From: Cyanoderma ruficeps
Taxonomy: Eukaryota; Chordata; Aves; Passeriformes; Timaliidae
DNA: 64,000 nt
Reading direction: 5' to 3'
Assembly: GCA_008694505.1 (NCBI GenBank)
Contig: VZDJ01001050.1
Span: forward strand, 248,001-312,000
Shown: in pieces, positions 1 through 12,900 of the stretch
Layout of the letters: each line of letters opens with the position of its first letter
How positions within the stretch are numbered: the first letter of the stretch is position 1
Notes under the pieces: model-generated
Told to the model about the DNA's origin: nothing
The model's input: the letters and a program-made list of their open reading frames with translations, nothing else
The model's database searches: none
Translations under genes and position numbers: made by a program

Positions 1-184
1 GCACATAGACTTTTAGTTTCAGTAGTGAATTCTGCTACCTAAAGTGTCTGGAGTAATTTTGAAATTAGAGTAAAGTTCCCAGGTTACTTACAGTCTTCTG
101 ATTATTTCAGGCTACTATGCTTCAAAAGAGTCTTCTATACAACAGGCAGGATTTTTTAAAGGAATGACTGGCTAGCCATTTTGG

Positions 185-3162
185 TGACATGGGCTTTAAA
201 CTGAATGACTTGGCTGGGGTCCAAATGCTCATGTCATTGCTTCCTCCTTGAGAGTGGGCCATGTCAACCAGGGCAAGCTTGGCTGCCTCAAGACAAGAGT
301 CTTAGGGCTAACCTCACACAGCAAGGGTGTGTCTGGCTACGGGGAATCCTCTTACACCCCTCCTAGGGAACTTGGATGCCCAACTGCCTCCCTGAAGTGC
401 CTGTACACAAATGCACAGAGCATGGGGAATAAACAAGAACTGCAAGTCTTATGTGTGGTCACAGAGCCACGATCTCACAGTGATTTCAGAGACATGATGG
501 GATAGATCACTACTGGAATTTTGTCATGGATTTTTTGTGTACTTTTTAGAAAGGACAGGTCAGCAAGGTAAGGAGGTAGAGTTGGTCTTTATGTGAAAGA
601 GCATCAAGCTTTGGCCAGGGACAGACAAGGAGTTGAGAGCTTATGGGTAAGAATTAAGGGACGGGCTAAAATGGGTGACACTGTTGTGGCTGTTTACTAC
701 AGGCCACCTGACCTGGCCAAGGAAATTGATGCAGCTTTCTATGGGCAGCTGGAATTAGTCTTGAGATCACAGTCCCTAGTCCTCCTCTGAGAATTCAACA
801 ACCCTGATATTCATTGAAGGCACGTGGCTCGGCAGACAGAGTCCAGGAAGTTCCTGCAGATTACTGAAGATAGCTTTTTGATGCAAGTGGCGTAGAAGCT
901 AATGAGGAAAGGTGTGTGGCTGGACCTTGCACTAACAAACCAGGAGGAACTGAACATGAACATTGCTGGAAGCCTTGCCAGCCGTGATCCTTCATGGAGG
1001 AAGCAAAGCAGCTACCAGGAAAACATCCATGAACCTCCAGACAGTTAGCCTAGGCTTCTTCAAAGACCTACTAGAAGAATCCCATGGGATGGGGCTCTAG
1101 AAGAGGAGGAGTTCCAAGAGACCTGGTCAATATTCAGGCATCACTTTCTCCTAAATCAAGACCAGTGTATCACCATGATCAAGAAATCGGGGAAAGGGGC
1201 AGAGACCTGGATGGGTGAACAGGGAGCTTCTAATAATCTTGAACAGAAGAAATAAATATATGTGTTGTGGCAAAAGAGACAGGCCATGTGGGAGGACTCC
1301 TCAGAGTATGCAGGGATGTGATCAGGAAAACTGAAGCCCACTTGGAATTGAGTCCGGCAAGGGATATCAAGGAGAAGTACATCAGCAGCAAAATGATTAA
1401 AGAAAACGTGGGGCTACTGTTGAATCAGTTGGGTATCCTGATGATGGAAGACATGGAGAAGGTGGGATTACTGTATGCCTTCTTTGCCTCAGACTTTACT
1501 GCTGAAGCCATCCTTCAGGAATCCCAAACCTTGGAGGTAAGAGAGGAAGGCTGGAGAAAGGAATACTTCCCCTTGGCTGTCAAGGGTTTGGTTAGAGATC
1601 CTTTGGCTAGGCAGACTTAATATCCAAAAATCCATGGGCTCTGGTGGGATGCATACACAGGCACTGAGGGAGCTGGCTGTTACTAAGCCACTCTCCACCA
1701 TCCTTGAGAGAACAGGAGAGATACCTGATGACTGGAGGAAAGCCAGTGTCATTCCTATCTTAAAAAGGGCAACAAGGAGGACCCAGGAAACCACTGGCCA
1801 GGCACCCTCACCTCCAGCCCTGGAAAGGTGATGGCACAGATCACTCTGGAGGCCATGACCAAGCATGTAAGGACAAGGACATCAAGAGTAGTCAGGATGG
1901 ATTCATCAAGGGGAAATCAGGCCTGGGCCAATCTCTGTTCTGTGATGGCATGGCAGGATGGGTCAGTGAAGGGAGATGTCCACAACAAGTGGATGTTGTC
2001 TACCTGAGCTTCAGCAAGAGTTTTGACACTGTCTCCCATAACATCCTCATAGGTAAGTTCAGGAAGAGCTAGAGTAGAGTTAGAAGAAGGGTTAGAGGAA
2101 TGGTCAGGGAGACTGATCAACAACTGGCTGAATGGCAGAGCTCAGGCAGTCATGATGGTGGAGCAGAGTCCAGCAGGAGACCTGCAGTCAGTGGTATTCC
2201 CAAAAGATCAATAGTAAGACCAATCTTATTCAGCTTGTTTATCAGTGACCTGGAGGAAGGGATCAAATGCACCCTCAGCAAGTTTGCTTGACACTAAAGT
2301 GGGGGCAGTGGCTGATCCACCTGAAGGCTCTACTGCCATTCCGTGGGACCTTGATCAGCTGGAGGGTTGGGCACAGAGAAACCTAATGAGGCTCAACAAG
2401 GGCAAGTGCTGGGTCCTGCACCTGGGGAGGAACAGCCCCAGGTGACAGCACAGGCTGGGGCTGACCTCCTACAGAGCAGCTCTGTGGAAAAGGACCTGGG
2501 GCTCCTGGTGGATCACAAGCTGTGCATGAGCTGTCAGTGCCCCTGTGGCCAGGAGGGCCAAAGGAATCCAGGGATGCACTGGGAAGAGTGTGGCCAGCAG
2601 GTTGAGGGAGGTGACCCTTCCCCTCTACACAGCCCTAATGAGGCCACGCCTGGAGTGCTGTGTCCAGTTCTGGCCTCCTCAGCATAAGAGAGACAAAGAG
2701 CTGCTGGAGAGTGTCCAGTGGAGAGCCACAAGGATGGTCAGGGGTCTGGAGCTTCTCTCTTGCGAGGAGAGACTGCAGGAGCTGGGCCTGTTTGGTCTGG
2801 AGAAGAAAAGACTGAGAGGGGATCACATCAATACATAGAAACATCTCAAAGGTGGGTGTCAGGAAGATGGTGCCAGACTCTTTTCTGTGGTGCCCAAAGC
2901 CAGAATGTGGAGTAATAGCCCTAAACTAAAGCACAAGAATTTTCACCTCAGTGTGAGGAAGAACTTTTTTACACTGAGGATGGCAGAGCACTGGAGCAGC
3001 TGCCTGGGGAGGCTGGGAGTCTCCCCCTCTGGAGACATTCAAAACCCACTCAGACACATTCCTGTGTCACCCTCTCAAGGTGACCCTGCTTTGGCAAGGA
3101 GGTTGGTCTGGGTGAAGTCCAGAGGTCTTCCAACCCTAACCATTCAGTGACTTTGAGCATCT
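185..3162 (+). mobile_element. CR1 LINE retrotransposon, long but broken copy
   Basis: This is a non-LTR retrotransposon copy of about 3 kb that keeps parts of the second open reading frame and the 3' untranslated region. Endonuclease sequence appears at about 393-790, with the motif NAQSMGNKQ near its start and VVAVYYRPPD further on. Reverse transcriptase sequence follows from about 1270 to 2450, including FFASDF, the ISDLEEG block and NKGKCWVLHLGRN. The C-terminal part ([24 protein letters not shown]) runs to about 2840. The reading frame switches repeatedly. The catalytic Phe-Ala-Asp-Asp box at about 2283-2291 reads Phe-Ala and then a stop, so the copy cannot encode an active enzyme. The 3' end is near 3160, where the usual short terminal repeats have decayed. 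The 5' limit is approximate. Family assignment is firm from known CR1 proteins; the subfamily is not resolved. Confidence 0.93.
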
Positions 3163-6100
3163 CAATTTAAATACAATGCAAAAAGACCTGAGCAATACGG
3201 ATAACTGATCTTCCTCTGAAAACCTAGCATTTGAAAATTTATATTGTAGGCATGCAAATTTTCCCACTCACTTTTCTAAATTGTGGTTTTAGATACAGAA
3301 AGCTCGGATACTGAGAGTGTTTGAGGAACAAATATGGAAATAGCTTTCAATTTTTGAAAACCCAGGAATTTTAAATAGGTAAATGTGCTAGCCACTGTTT
3401 CAGATGCTAAATTGCAATTTCTTTGCCTTTCCCTGAGATTGTTATAAAATGCAAGCTTGAGCTGAATTGTGTTTATATGCACCTTTGAAAGGCTAGGAAT
3501 GTACAGTATTCCTGTAAGTGGAAAAAATAACACATTATTAGCTTTCCAGCCTTTGTTAAAAATTAAAGAAAAGGTGTATGAAGTGACGTCATTTGCCATT
3601 CCATGCTGTTCAGGTACAGTAATGCCACTTTTGTTCCAGAGAAGTCACATGCGTCCTTCAGGCAATGTCAGAACAAATGCACAAAACTGGAAATCCAGAC
3701 ATATCATGCTAGCTGCCAGGGAAGTAGCTTAGTTTCAGGCATTGCCCAATGGTTCTGTTTCATTGCACAGTGCTCAGAAAATGTTGGCTGCATTATTTTG
3801 GTATACTCTTCCCATTCCCCTATCCTATTTTTGCATAACATTCAGTCTTTGGAACACAAGAAGCATCAGCCCATTTACCTAACATGACCTATCCAAAAAT
3901 AAACTGCAGATGACTTATCTTTAGTATTTTCAGCAGATGGCAAAAGAGGTTCATACTGAATGGCATGAACTTCTAAAACTGAGCATGGCAGCAGCTGACT
4001 CCAATTAGACCAAAGGGAAACATCTTTTTTCTTTTTTTTTTTTTGTTACAGTAACAAAATTGTCCCAAGCTGATATCTGAGAGTATTAGAAGAAAAATAC
4101 CTTCTTCCTAATTTTACACTAAAACCAGGTCCTTAAATAAACCCCATTATTAATGATACAAAACCCTTTCTTTCTGCTTCTCCTGACAGACCTTCTTCTG
4201 TAGCATGTATTTTTGTCAGTCTTTTCTGATGTTGTTCTCTCTGTTCATTTAGGAAAGCAGCACAAATGACACTGTGTCTGCAATGACTGCAGGTGTGGAT
4301 CACCTGCACAACTTGTGTGATTTGTATGTTATCTGAATCTCACACTGCTGTAGATTTGTTTCTGTGCATTACTCTTTTCCTCAGGACAGTGACCCTATTT
4401 ACAACAAATTACAATTCAGAAGAGAAACAATCAGGAAGTAAGAATAGCTGACACTCATGCCACTACTTTGTATTAATCTGTACACTCATTTTGTCTTCTC
4501 CAGCCTTCCCAAAACATGAGCCCTCCCACTCATCACCAGGTGTTCTATTACAAAAGAAACCAAACCCAAAAATCAAGGCCATCAGCACCTGAATTATGCA
4601 CTTCACATGTCATGAATTCTCACAAATGCATAGTACTAGCTAAATTAGAAGTTAACAATGGCCCTAGGTGCAAAATCTGAGAAATGTATGGGAAGAATTA
4701 CAGGTCAGATTAGATCAAGGATTCTTAATAGCTGTTTCTTAAAATATAAAAGGCAGTAAATAATTCCGCCTTTTTTTTTCATTTCANNNNNNNNNNNNNN
4801 NNNNNNNNNNNNNNNNNNNNNNNNNNNNNNNNNNNNNNNNNNNNNNNNNNNNNNNNNTATTTTTATTTTTATTTTGTAATGTAATCTTGATTTTTATGTA
4901 GCATCAGACCTTTTCCAGTGAAGTTGCAGGGAAAATGCACCAGATGGCTCTATGGTGACATTTGTCTGCGGTAGACTGCCAATAACCTGATCAGAAAATA
5001 TGTAGTATCTTCATTCCATAAAAATATAACTGGAATAGTTATTTAAAAACTCTGAATAAATATCTTTATCTTTTTAAGTTTGGTAGTATGAACAGGACTG
5101 AGAGAGTGGTTGAAAAAAGGGCAGAAAATAGTATTGAAATTTAGTACCTGGACTATGAAAAAAAAACCAAAATGAATCTCAGTCAAGACAGGACTAAATT
5201 GATAGCCAGAATCACATTTTAGAATGCGATTCTTGACTTATTCATTGAGTGCCAATAAGGTAATTAAATATGAATTATGGACTATACTAAACACTAATGA
5301 CTCCTTATTTGTGTACAACCAGAAAATGGCTAATCAGTTTTCCTTAGCGTTATGGGCAGGTTTTTTGAATCTTCATGTCTCTTTTTCAGCTTCTTATATA
5401 AAGTTGTGCCTCTTAAGGCAGGAAGGGCTCAAGCCTAAACAAAAGCTTTTGAACTTCTCAGGGGTTTTAGAATTAATTCAGCTTTTGATTTGGAAGTGAG
5501 GAATGAGAGAATTTTGGAGGTGTGTTTCTGCTGGGCTTAGCACTTCTTGCAATAATACAGGAGGGGCAAATGCAGCCTGATATACAGAGAATTTGGAAAA
5601 TCAGGACAAGGAATATATCACATGCTTTACAGAGCTGCTGTATGACTGGGATGATCCAGGTCATAGCTGGTTTTGGACAAACTGGGAGACAGTGAGCTCT
5701 AAGCTCCAGCCAAGAGTGAGAGCTGATGGTGGCACAGCAGGTGATTGTATAGTCAGGTGAATGTGGGACAAAGACCCCTCTGCCAGCTTTCCCAGTCAGA
5801 TCATGACTTATAAGTTTCTGCTTCACTGAAAGTTTCAAATTAGTAAAAAGATTAATTTGAGAAGAAAATATTTCTATGAATTTTTTGAGACGATCAAAAC
5901 GTTATAGAGAAAGCTGTTAAGGCTTTTTCAAAAAATATTATCTATCCTGTTCATTAAAATATTCAAGTTTTACAGGGAAACCTAGATACATATTGCTCAT
6001 CAGGCCAAAATATAGCAAACAAAAATAAATAAAATTAATTATTTCCACTTAATCAGTATTCAACTAATGAGAGCACAGTAAAGAAAGCGTATTTTTCATA

Positions 6101-6800
6101 TTTGAGATAATTACCAGCAATATGTATGTTTCCCAGAATCTGAGTCTACTGAAATTTTTGTAATAGCAAGTGATGCACAAGTGTCATTTACTCATCAGTT
6201 TTTAAAAGATCAGTTCCTTAAAGCATCACTGTAAGAGAATCCAGAGCTTTTTCCTTTTAAGTCCTCTTTGTGAAGGCATTACCCAATGTAAAAAAATCCA
6301 ACACCCTGATAAACTAGAGTACTATAATAATATTTCATCAGATGCACTACCACTAAGGAAAACACAAGGGATATTAAAGAAAAATTACAGTACTGTAAGA
6401 ATAAATTAAAATAATTAGTACCTGCAGAAGATTTACAAGATTTTATGGTACTTGTATTACAATCTAAATAAACTTAATAGCAAAAATCTGGATCTTCAGT
6501 GTTTACATAAAAAATTCATAGTTCTAGTTCAGAAAATGTTTCCAGGTATAACACAACCAAAATGACTGCTTTCACTTACTTTTCTCTTCCATTTTTCAGT
6601 GAACATTTAGAAAGTGCCACACAAATGGATCCTGGTGACTCTCTGTTTTTCTGTATTTCAAACCATCAATAGTTGACTAAGCCCTGTAAAACTGTAGCCA
6701 AAATAGTGGAATAACAAAATTGGAAAAGACTATAAGATGTTTTTCAATCTTCAGCTTTCTCACTTGGAATAAATAGAATTTTAACATTTTTGACTGACCC
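3163..6800. other. Unannotated intergenic or intronic sequence
   Basis: AT-rich sequence with poly-T and poly-A runs. I see no recognisable gene or repeat. The open frames at 3469-3887, 5224-5499 and 5473-5838 show no domain, no codon-like pattern and no convincing splice sites. The stretch is interrupted by the assembly gap at 4787. Confidence 0.5.
4787..4857. other. Assembly gap of 71 N
   Basis: A run of 71 unknown bases follows a poly-T tract and is followed by a TTTTTATTTT-type tract. The flanks suggest that a low-complexity AT stretch defeated assembly. The true length is unknown. Confidence 0.99.
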
Positions 6801-7095
6801 TCACAGAATCATAGTGTTGCTTGCCTTACAAGGGACCTCAAGTTCCAACATTTATCAAGCATATTCATGAAAGACATTCTCTGATACAGATTTCACAGAC
6901 TTGGCAGATGTATCAACAACTTATCTGCCCTTACTGGAATGAATTTTTCCTTGATATGTAGCCTGTCTTTGTTGCTCTAGTTTAAATCCACTAATTCTTG
7001 TCTCATGGACAGATTAAAAACTGTTCTCCCTGTTTCTGCAGCAGTTACTTACAAATATGAAGGTCATGTACCCTTCCCTTTACGTTCTTACAAGC
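6801..7095 (-). mobile_element. Old CR1 3'-end fragment
   Basis: Reading plus to minus, the order is that of an inverted CR1 tail: an AGAATCATAG-type terminus, a degenerate 'pair of CCAACA' block, then 'CCTTGATATGTAGCCTGTC', 'AAATCCACTAATTCTTGTC' and 'GAAGGTCATGTACCCTTCC'. These match the CR1 3' region in order but with many substitutions, so the insertion is old. The right-hand limit is vague because the similarity fades. Confidence 0.7.
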
Positions 7096-7099
7096 ACAC

Positions 7100-8526
7100 A
7101 TTCTGAGACTTGCTTAGAGACACTGCAAGCGTCAATCAAACATAATTTACACTGATGGGAAGAAACAAGTTTCTTTGTATGTTCTCCAGTCTGAGAACAC
7201 CGTTTTTAGGATGATGTTCTCTTCTAGTCACAGAGCAGAGCAGAACTCCTCTATACAATATCTGTCAACTTAATTCTGACTGTACTGTCCTGCTCTAATC
7301 TCAACATACTCAATTCCAACAAATCTCTATCCCACCAGAAGAACTTTTTACTCATCTCTCTTACAAAAAAAAAAAGTGTGGGGAAATGGTGATGAAACAA
7401 GAAGATAAAAGGAGGGTAGTATAAGGCACCTCTACTGAAAGCAAAGCTTTCATGAAACTGGAAGACTTGTCTGAGATGGAACTGAAGTGACACAGAAAAT
7501 GGGCATTTTAGCTCACCTTCAAATAGTTGGATGTGGCCTCTCTGACTCAATAAGTGTAAATTTAAGTCTGTATGGTTCCCTTTTTTCAGTACAGCACTTG
7601 AGAAATAGGGAAGAGCAAGGGCATATAATGAGTGTATTAGTTTGGTTTCCCTCTTTCATTAATTTTGCCTTCTTAGATATACTTAAAATTTTCTTTATAG
7701 AGACACAGAACTCCCTCTAGCTTATTATCTCTAAGCATTTTATTTTGGAAATGTAAATAAGAGTAAATTTCAGCTTTCTTACTATATTTTCTATTTTAGC
7801 TACTACACTGGATTTCTGAAATTGTTATGATTGAATCAACCTGCCTAATGCTGTTACAAGATACCCAGGGCACTATATATGTCCCATTAATTTTATTCTC
7901 CTGGAGGATAGATACCATGAACATGCCAGTATTACATAAGAGAGATAACAAACAGCAGTCTCTTAACAAGAAGAGGATTTCTATGTAAGTGTTTTCATTT
8001 TCCCACAGATCCAGAAAACATCGCATCCAGTCCTTGCCACAATTACAACTAACTGAACCCTTTATATTGGCAGGACTTTTACCATTTCAATTTAATTATG
8101 TAGAGTTGTATGATTAATCCACTTTCTCACGTGGAAAAAATGATGTTGCCTATGGTTGACTGAGTTAGACAAACGCTGGTGCATGTCTGAATCCAACCAC
8201 AATTTAATTTTGTTTCACAATTACAGTGAGTGAATAATACCCCATGAAGGAGGAGAATCAGCTGATTGAGGGAAGCTTGAATTCACGTGAAGAAAAATCT
8301 ACACCCATCTTTTTTACACAGATAAGCAGAGAATAAAGAAAATGTAAGAAGATAAAAAATGAAGTATATGGGGAGCAGAGCAGGACTCTTGGAGAGACTG
8401 TTTTCTCTACATTATTTTATAACTTTTCAACAGATTTTTTTTTCATATTTTGTCTGACAGCAAAAACCAGTAGTCTAAGAAGTCCTTTTCAACATTTTTT
8501 CTGACTTTTAGTTTCACTGCCACTTG
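7100..8526. other. Unannotated sequence
   Basis: AT-rich sequence with no gene or repeat that I can support. The minus-strand open frames at 7251-7550 and 7796-8026 look like chance. Confidence 0.45.
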
Positions 8527-8531
8527 GGAAG
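8527..8531. repeat. Left target site duplication GGAAG
   Basis: Five bases identical to those directly after the LTR at 9917-9921. Created when the provirus integrated. Confidence 0.85.
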
Positions 8532-9916
8532 TGTCGTGGTTTGAGGAGGAAGTGAGTTTTTTAAGAAACTCAGGTCAAACCAATCAGTGGCCAGGTTGGA
8601 TATTGGCGTCTGGGGTGGCCACTGAGAGTTTGGACACGCCTCTGAGGACACAAGGGGTTAAAAGCGAGGGCTCCCGACGCTCTTCCTCTTTCCGGGTTCG
8701 GCTTTCAGCAGAGGAGCTGGCTCCTCTTCCCCCGTTCAGGGTGGCAGGCTGGGCGGGGGGAGGGGAGCCAGGTAGGCCCAGGCCCCAGGGTGGGGAAAAG
8801 AGGGAGAACGGGACAGGAGCTGGGTTAGGATGGAAGGGTGGAGACCCCTGGGTGCCTTCCGTCCCCCGTCCCTGTCCCCTACCTCCCCCCCCCCCTCCCC
8901 CTCGGTCCGTCTCTCTTTCCCCAGGGAGCAGGTGCCGAGCGGAGTTGCGAGCCAAGCCGTGTGGGAGCTGCCGTGTCTGACCTCGCCGGGAGAATGAAAG
9001 CTTTTAACTCTTTCTAAGGCAGAAGAGGACTGTCTCACACACTGTTCCTCATGGCTGGTGGTTTTAGACGAGAGGAAATAGCCTGGGGGCCAAGATGATA
9101 AAGGAAGATGAAAAGGATCTTTCCTGATTGCCAGAGACGAAGACGAGTGGCCTTTGCAGTTGGACGTCTCTTGCGTAATGGGAGCCATAGACAGTCCCCG
9201 ACTCTTCTGAGTATAAATGAGACTGTATTTTGGGTGGATGCTTTTTGGTTCAAGCTAAAGACTTTGTGGCCTGATTTTTGGAGCCCTCTGCCCCAGGGGT
9301 GAATTTGGGGGGGACTGTCAGTCCCGATGGAAGAGTGGGCCGGTTTTTTTTGGTATTGAGCCAAACATCCTTAAAGGGAGCCCTATCTAGTCTTAGTCCC
9401 TGTACGGTGGTGAGAGCACTGTGACAGGGAAGAAGAGAGTCACCATGGTAGAGTTTTCCAGGTGGTGCCATGAGTGACATGGGAGCATGGGAAAATGGAC
9501 CTGTGTTTTCCTGTGGGGGGGGAATGTTCTGCGGTTGCAAGAGAGACTCCTCTCTCTCTCTGGATGGATTGAGGATTTGTTTTTAAAGGATAATGGCTTG
9601 TTAGGTACCCAGGGTTGTGGAAGGTTTAAGCAAGTAGATATGAGGGTATGTGCCGGTGTCAACTATTGAGCATTGTAAAGGTTGGAAATTGGGGGGAGGA
9701 GGAAAAGTGTTGTGAGAGGTTTCTTATTCTGTCTTTGGGTGATCGGGTTCTCTTCTGGTGTTTGTTGTCCATTGTTATGTAGTTTAATAAATGTCCTGTT
9801 TTCTATTCTAAGTGATAGGCCTGCTTCTGCTCTGTTTCGGCTATATCTCACAGTGGTGTATTAAAAACTACATCCTCATGGGTGCATTGGCATTTGTCCA
9901 GTGTCAAACCATGACA
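8532..9916 (+). mobile_element. Solo LTR of an endogenous retrovirus (1,385 bp)
   Basis: The element starts TGTCGTGGTTT and ends AAACCATGACA, which are inverted copies of each other with one mismatch. It is flanked by a perfect 5-bp duplication, GGAAG, at 8527-8531 and 9917-9921. Promoter-like signals are in the expected order: CCAAT at 8580-8584, a TTAAAA box at 8658-8663, a GC- and C-rich central part, and a polyadenylation signal AATAAA at 9786-9791. No viral gene sequence is present, so this is a solo LTR left by recombination. The 5-bp duplication and terminal sequence fit an ERVL-like or ERV1-like avian family. The open frames at 8531-9864 on both strands are shadows of the LTR. Confidence 0.9.
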
Positions 9917-9921
9917 GGAAG
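9917..9921. repeat. Right target site duplication GGAAG
   Basis: Pairs with 8527-8531 and fixes the right-hand limit of the LTR. Confidence 0.85.
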
Positions 9922-12900
9922 AAAATACTGCAGTTTTGCACTCAGTCACACAAGAATATATGAAATGGCTCTGTGATGTCTGTAGCGCTCAGATAGTGCA
10001 GACAAAACGCAAGTGAGTGCCGTGTGGAGAGACAGGCATCAACTGAGCAAAACTGTGGGAACTCATCACTCTGTGGGCATGGCTGTAGGCAGGTGGACCA
10101 TACCTCATACTAAGGACTGCCTGGCAGGTGACCTACACACATCTCAGTGAGGTCTGAATTTTCTAATCCTGTACAGACTGACTACAAATCTGACCTACAG
10201 ATGTGATGGTGAGGCCCTGCTCCCATATAGAAAGGCAATCCAAATCATACCATTTCTTCCATCAGGGAATTCAGATGGAATTTTAAGAAGTTTCCTGCAT
10301 TATTTGTCAAGTGCCGAATTTCCTTTATGATATTCAAGATTTTCTAAAAATATCAGGTAGGTAAGGAAATAAAGGTTTACTTAAATCTCTTCCTGGTATC
10401 TCAAGTCATAGATTTTTCCAAATGACCAGCTGGTATCTGACAGAAATCATGCAATCAAAGAAAAAGAAAAATAAATTCCCAAGCAACAATTTCAATGGAG
10501 AATAGTAAAAGCTGTGTGCTAACGGATTGGAGAAGTAAGCAGTAAGATGTTAATTCTTTTTTGTTTGTGTGACTGCCCAGTGAAAATATCTGAAAGATTG
10601 TACAGGGACTCTAATCATAATGGAAAGTGTCAAGACAGGAGCAGAGTCATGCTATAATAATACCATATTCTGACAATTGCCTAACAGCAGTAGCAGGTTT
10701 CTATTCTAAATCCCTTTCATTGACATAAATTAAATCTGGAGTTATTAAGATGATTAACTTACACAATTTCCATGGGGAATTTTGATGCCAGTCCTGCTCC
10801 TAGCTGGGGTAAAAAGCCTACTGATGTGCTAACCAGAAGAGAAGGCATCTGTAACATTTCAATACATATTTGTCATTAGAACACTAAGAACAGTAAATAA
10901 ATGTATCTGACATATGTTCCCCTCTCTTTTTACATCTGCAAATAGATAGCAGTGCATCCTGAAAATATTATTCAGGAAGTGGAAAAGTCAAGGCAGGTAA
11001 GTCTTTATAGGTCTACCTAGAAAGAACTGGCACTAAAAATTGGTGAATGCCTCCATATCTCCAAAAATCTAACAGAAATGCACATATTGAAGAGTGGAGT
11101 CAGTTCTCACACTGACTACACTTCAGTTCCCATCATATGTGATAGGAAATAAAATTGTCTCTAGCATTCGACAGCCACAGTGTATATTGTAGCACTGAAA
11201 TAAAATCATCAAGCTCTGTGCAAATCTTACTTATTGGTGTAACAGTAATTCATGCCGCTCTCAGCAGAAAGTGAAAAATCTACTAGAGAAATACAGAACC
11301 CAAAGGCAAACTCTAGCTTACAGCCTTGGTTAAAAATAAGGAATATTCAAATGAATGCCCATAACATTAGGAGCGAAGCCTAATAATAAAGCAGGATGCA
11401 ACGCCATATGAATTATATTCCCCATTGCAATATGTCATCACTGTGACACAGGATGTCTAAATATCCAGTGCTTTCAGCTCTTAAAATGGTGATGCAGCCA
11501 CAAATCAAGGGAACTGTTGATAGATAGGGAATGTAATTGGGGCATTTCTCATGTGCACATATACAATCTCAATCATGGGAAAAATCTGTGTATTAGAAAA
11601 TTGAAATCTCACTTCTGGCTATGACAAGATCTAATGGGAGAAGAGGGAGGGAAAAATGCTTTGGAATATGTTCAATGTAACTCAGTGTCTGAAGACATAA
11701 AAATAGGGGAGAAGGATGGAGAAGAAGAAAAGTGAAAAAGGCCTCCTTTTAGAGAAAATTATACCTAATGACATGCTGTAGTGACAAAGCAAGATGAAGC
11801 CAATCTGTAGCTGTCATATGTCTGGACTAATTATAAAACAGGTAATCTGCCACTGCAGAAATTTCAGGATTTCTTTGTAGTCTACTAGCTGTAGGGCCTG
11901 ACTTGTCAGACGTTGATGTAGCTAACATCAAAACTAGTGTATATTAGCTGCACTCATATTTGTGTCAAATCCTTTCACATTTTATGCTCTTTTTCTTTTG
12001 TCATGAAGAAACCCCTGCAAGTGTAAGCAATTACACTTGACAAAATCTTGTAGATAAATTGTATGACCGTGTTCTTCACTGCTCAAAGAACAAGAAATTC
12101 TCTTGCTACTACCCAATAACAGTATCCTAATTTCTATTGCATTAGTCTCCAGAACAGAAAAATGGAAGTGGCCCATAGGCTGTTATTTCTTGATTAGATC
12201 TTTTCCACCACTTTATGCAAATTTATCTAGAGCTGTGTGATAAGAGGCAGCAAAAAGTTACCTTTGGGGAAAACAATTAATACACATGAAAGAATAATTT
12301 TGTTTAGTAGAAAGCTAATCCCTTCTTTTAAAGTTTAAGTACCTGTAACTTTTTTTCCTTTAAAAACAAATCTAACATAACTCCATAGTCATACAACTTG
12401 CAAAGTCTTACCAACTTATCGAGCTTCTCAAAAAAATGGCCAGTGGACTTTTAATGGAGTATGAATAACTTCAATTAACACATTTTATGAGAGTATGCTT
12501 CTTTCCTGGTGCTGATGCTGCCACTTTTCTGACACTGAAATACTGGTCACTTTCTGACATTGGTCGCTTTTCTGACCCCAGACAAGACAATGGTCTGTCC
12601 AGAACAGCTGTCTGAATCAACTTACCCTTGACTCAGGATAGCCCTGTGCTGACCAGGGACAGCATGGGTCATCAGCTTCCAGGGTAGAGTGAACAGTAGG
12701 ATTTTGGCAGCCTATGCTTAGGTCAGTGTTCATGCCAAAGTGGTCAGGTAGTATTCTTACTGCTGTCAGCCAGGACAGTGTAAATTTCGCCCACGGAAAT
12801 TAAATTTTTTTTTTAAAAAGAGGTAATTTATGCTCACAACTGAATGCTGTTATTAGGAATATCTCAGTAAATGGGGAAAAAAGCAATATTGACTTTACAA

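Noticed and set aside
8531..8980. 149-codon plus-strand frame and overlapping minus frames
   Set aside because: They fall inside a solo LTR defined by its ends and target duplication; the GC-rich centre makes them open by chance.
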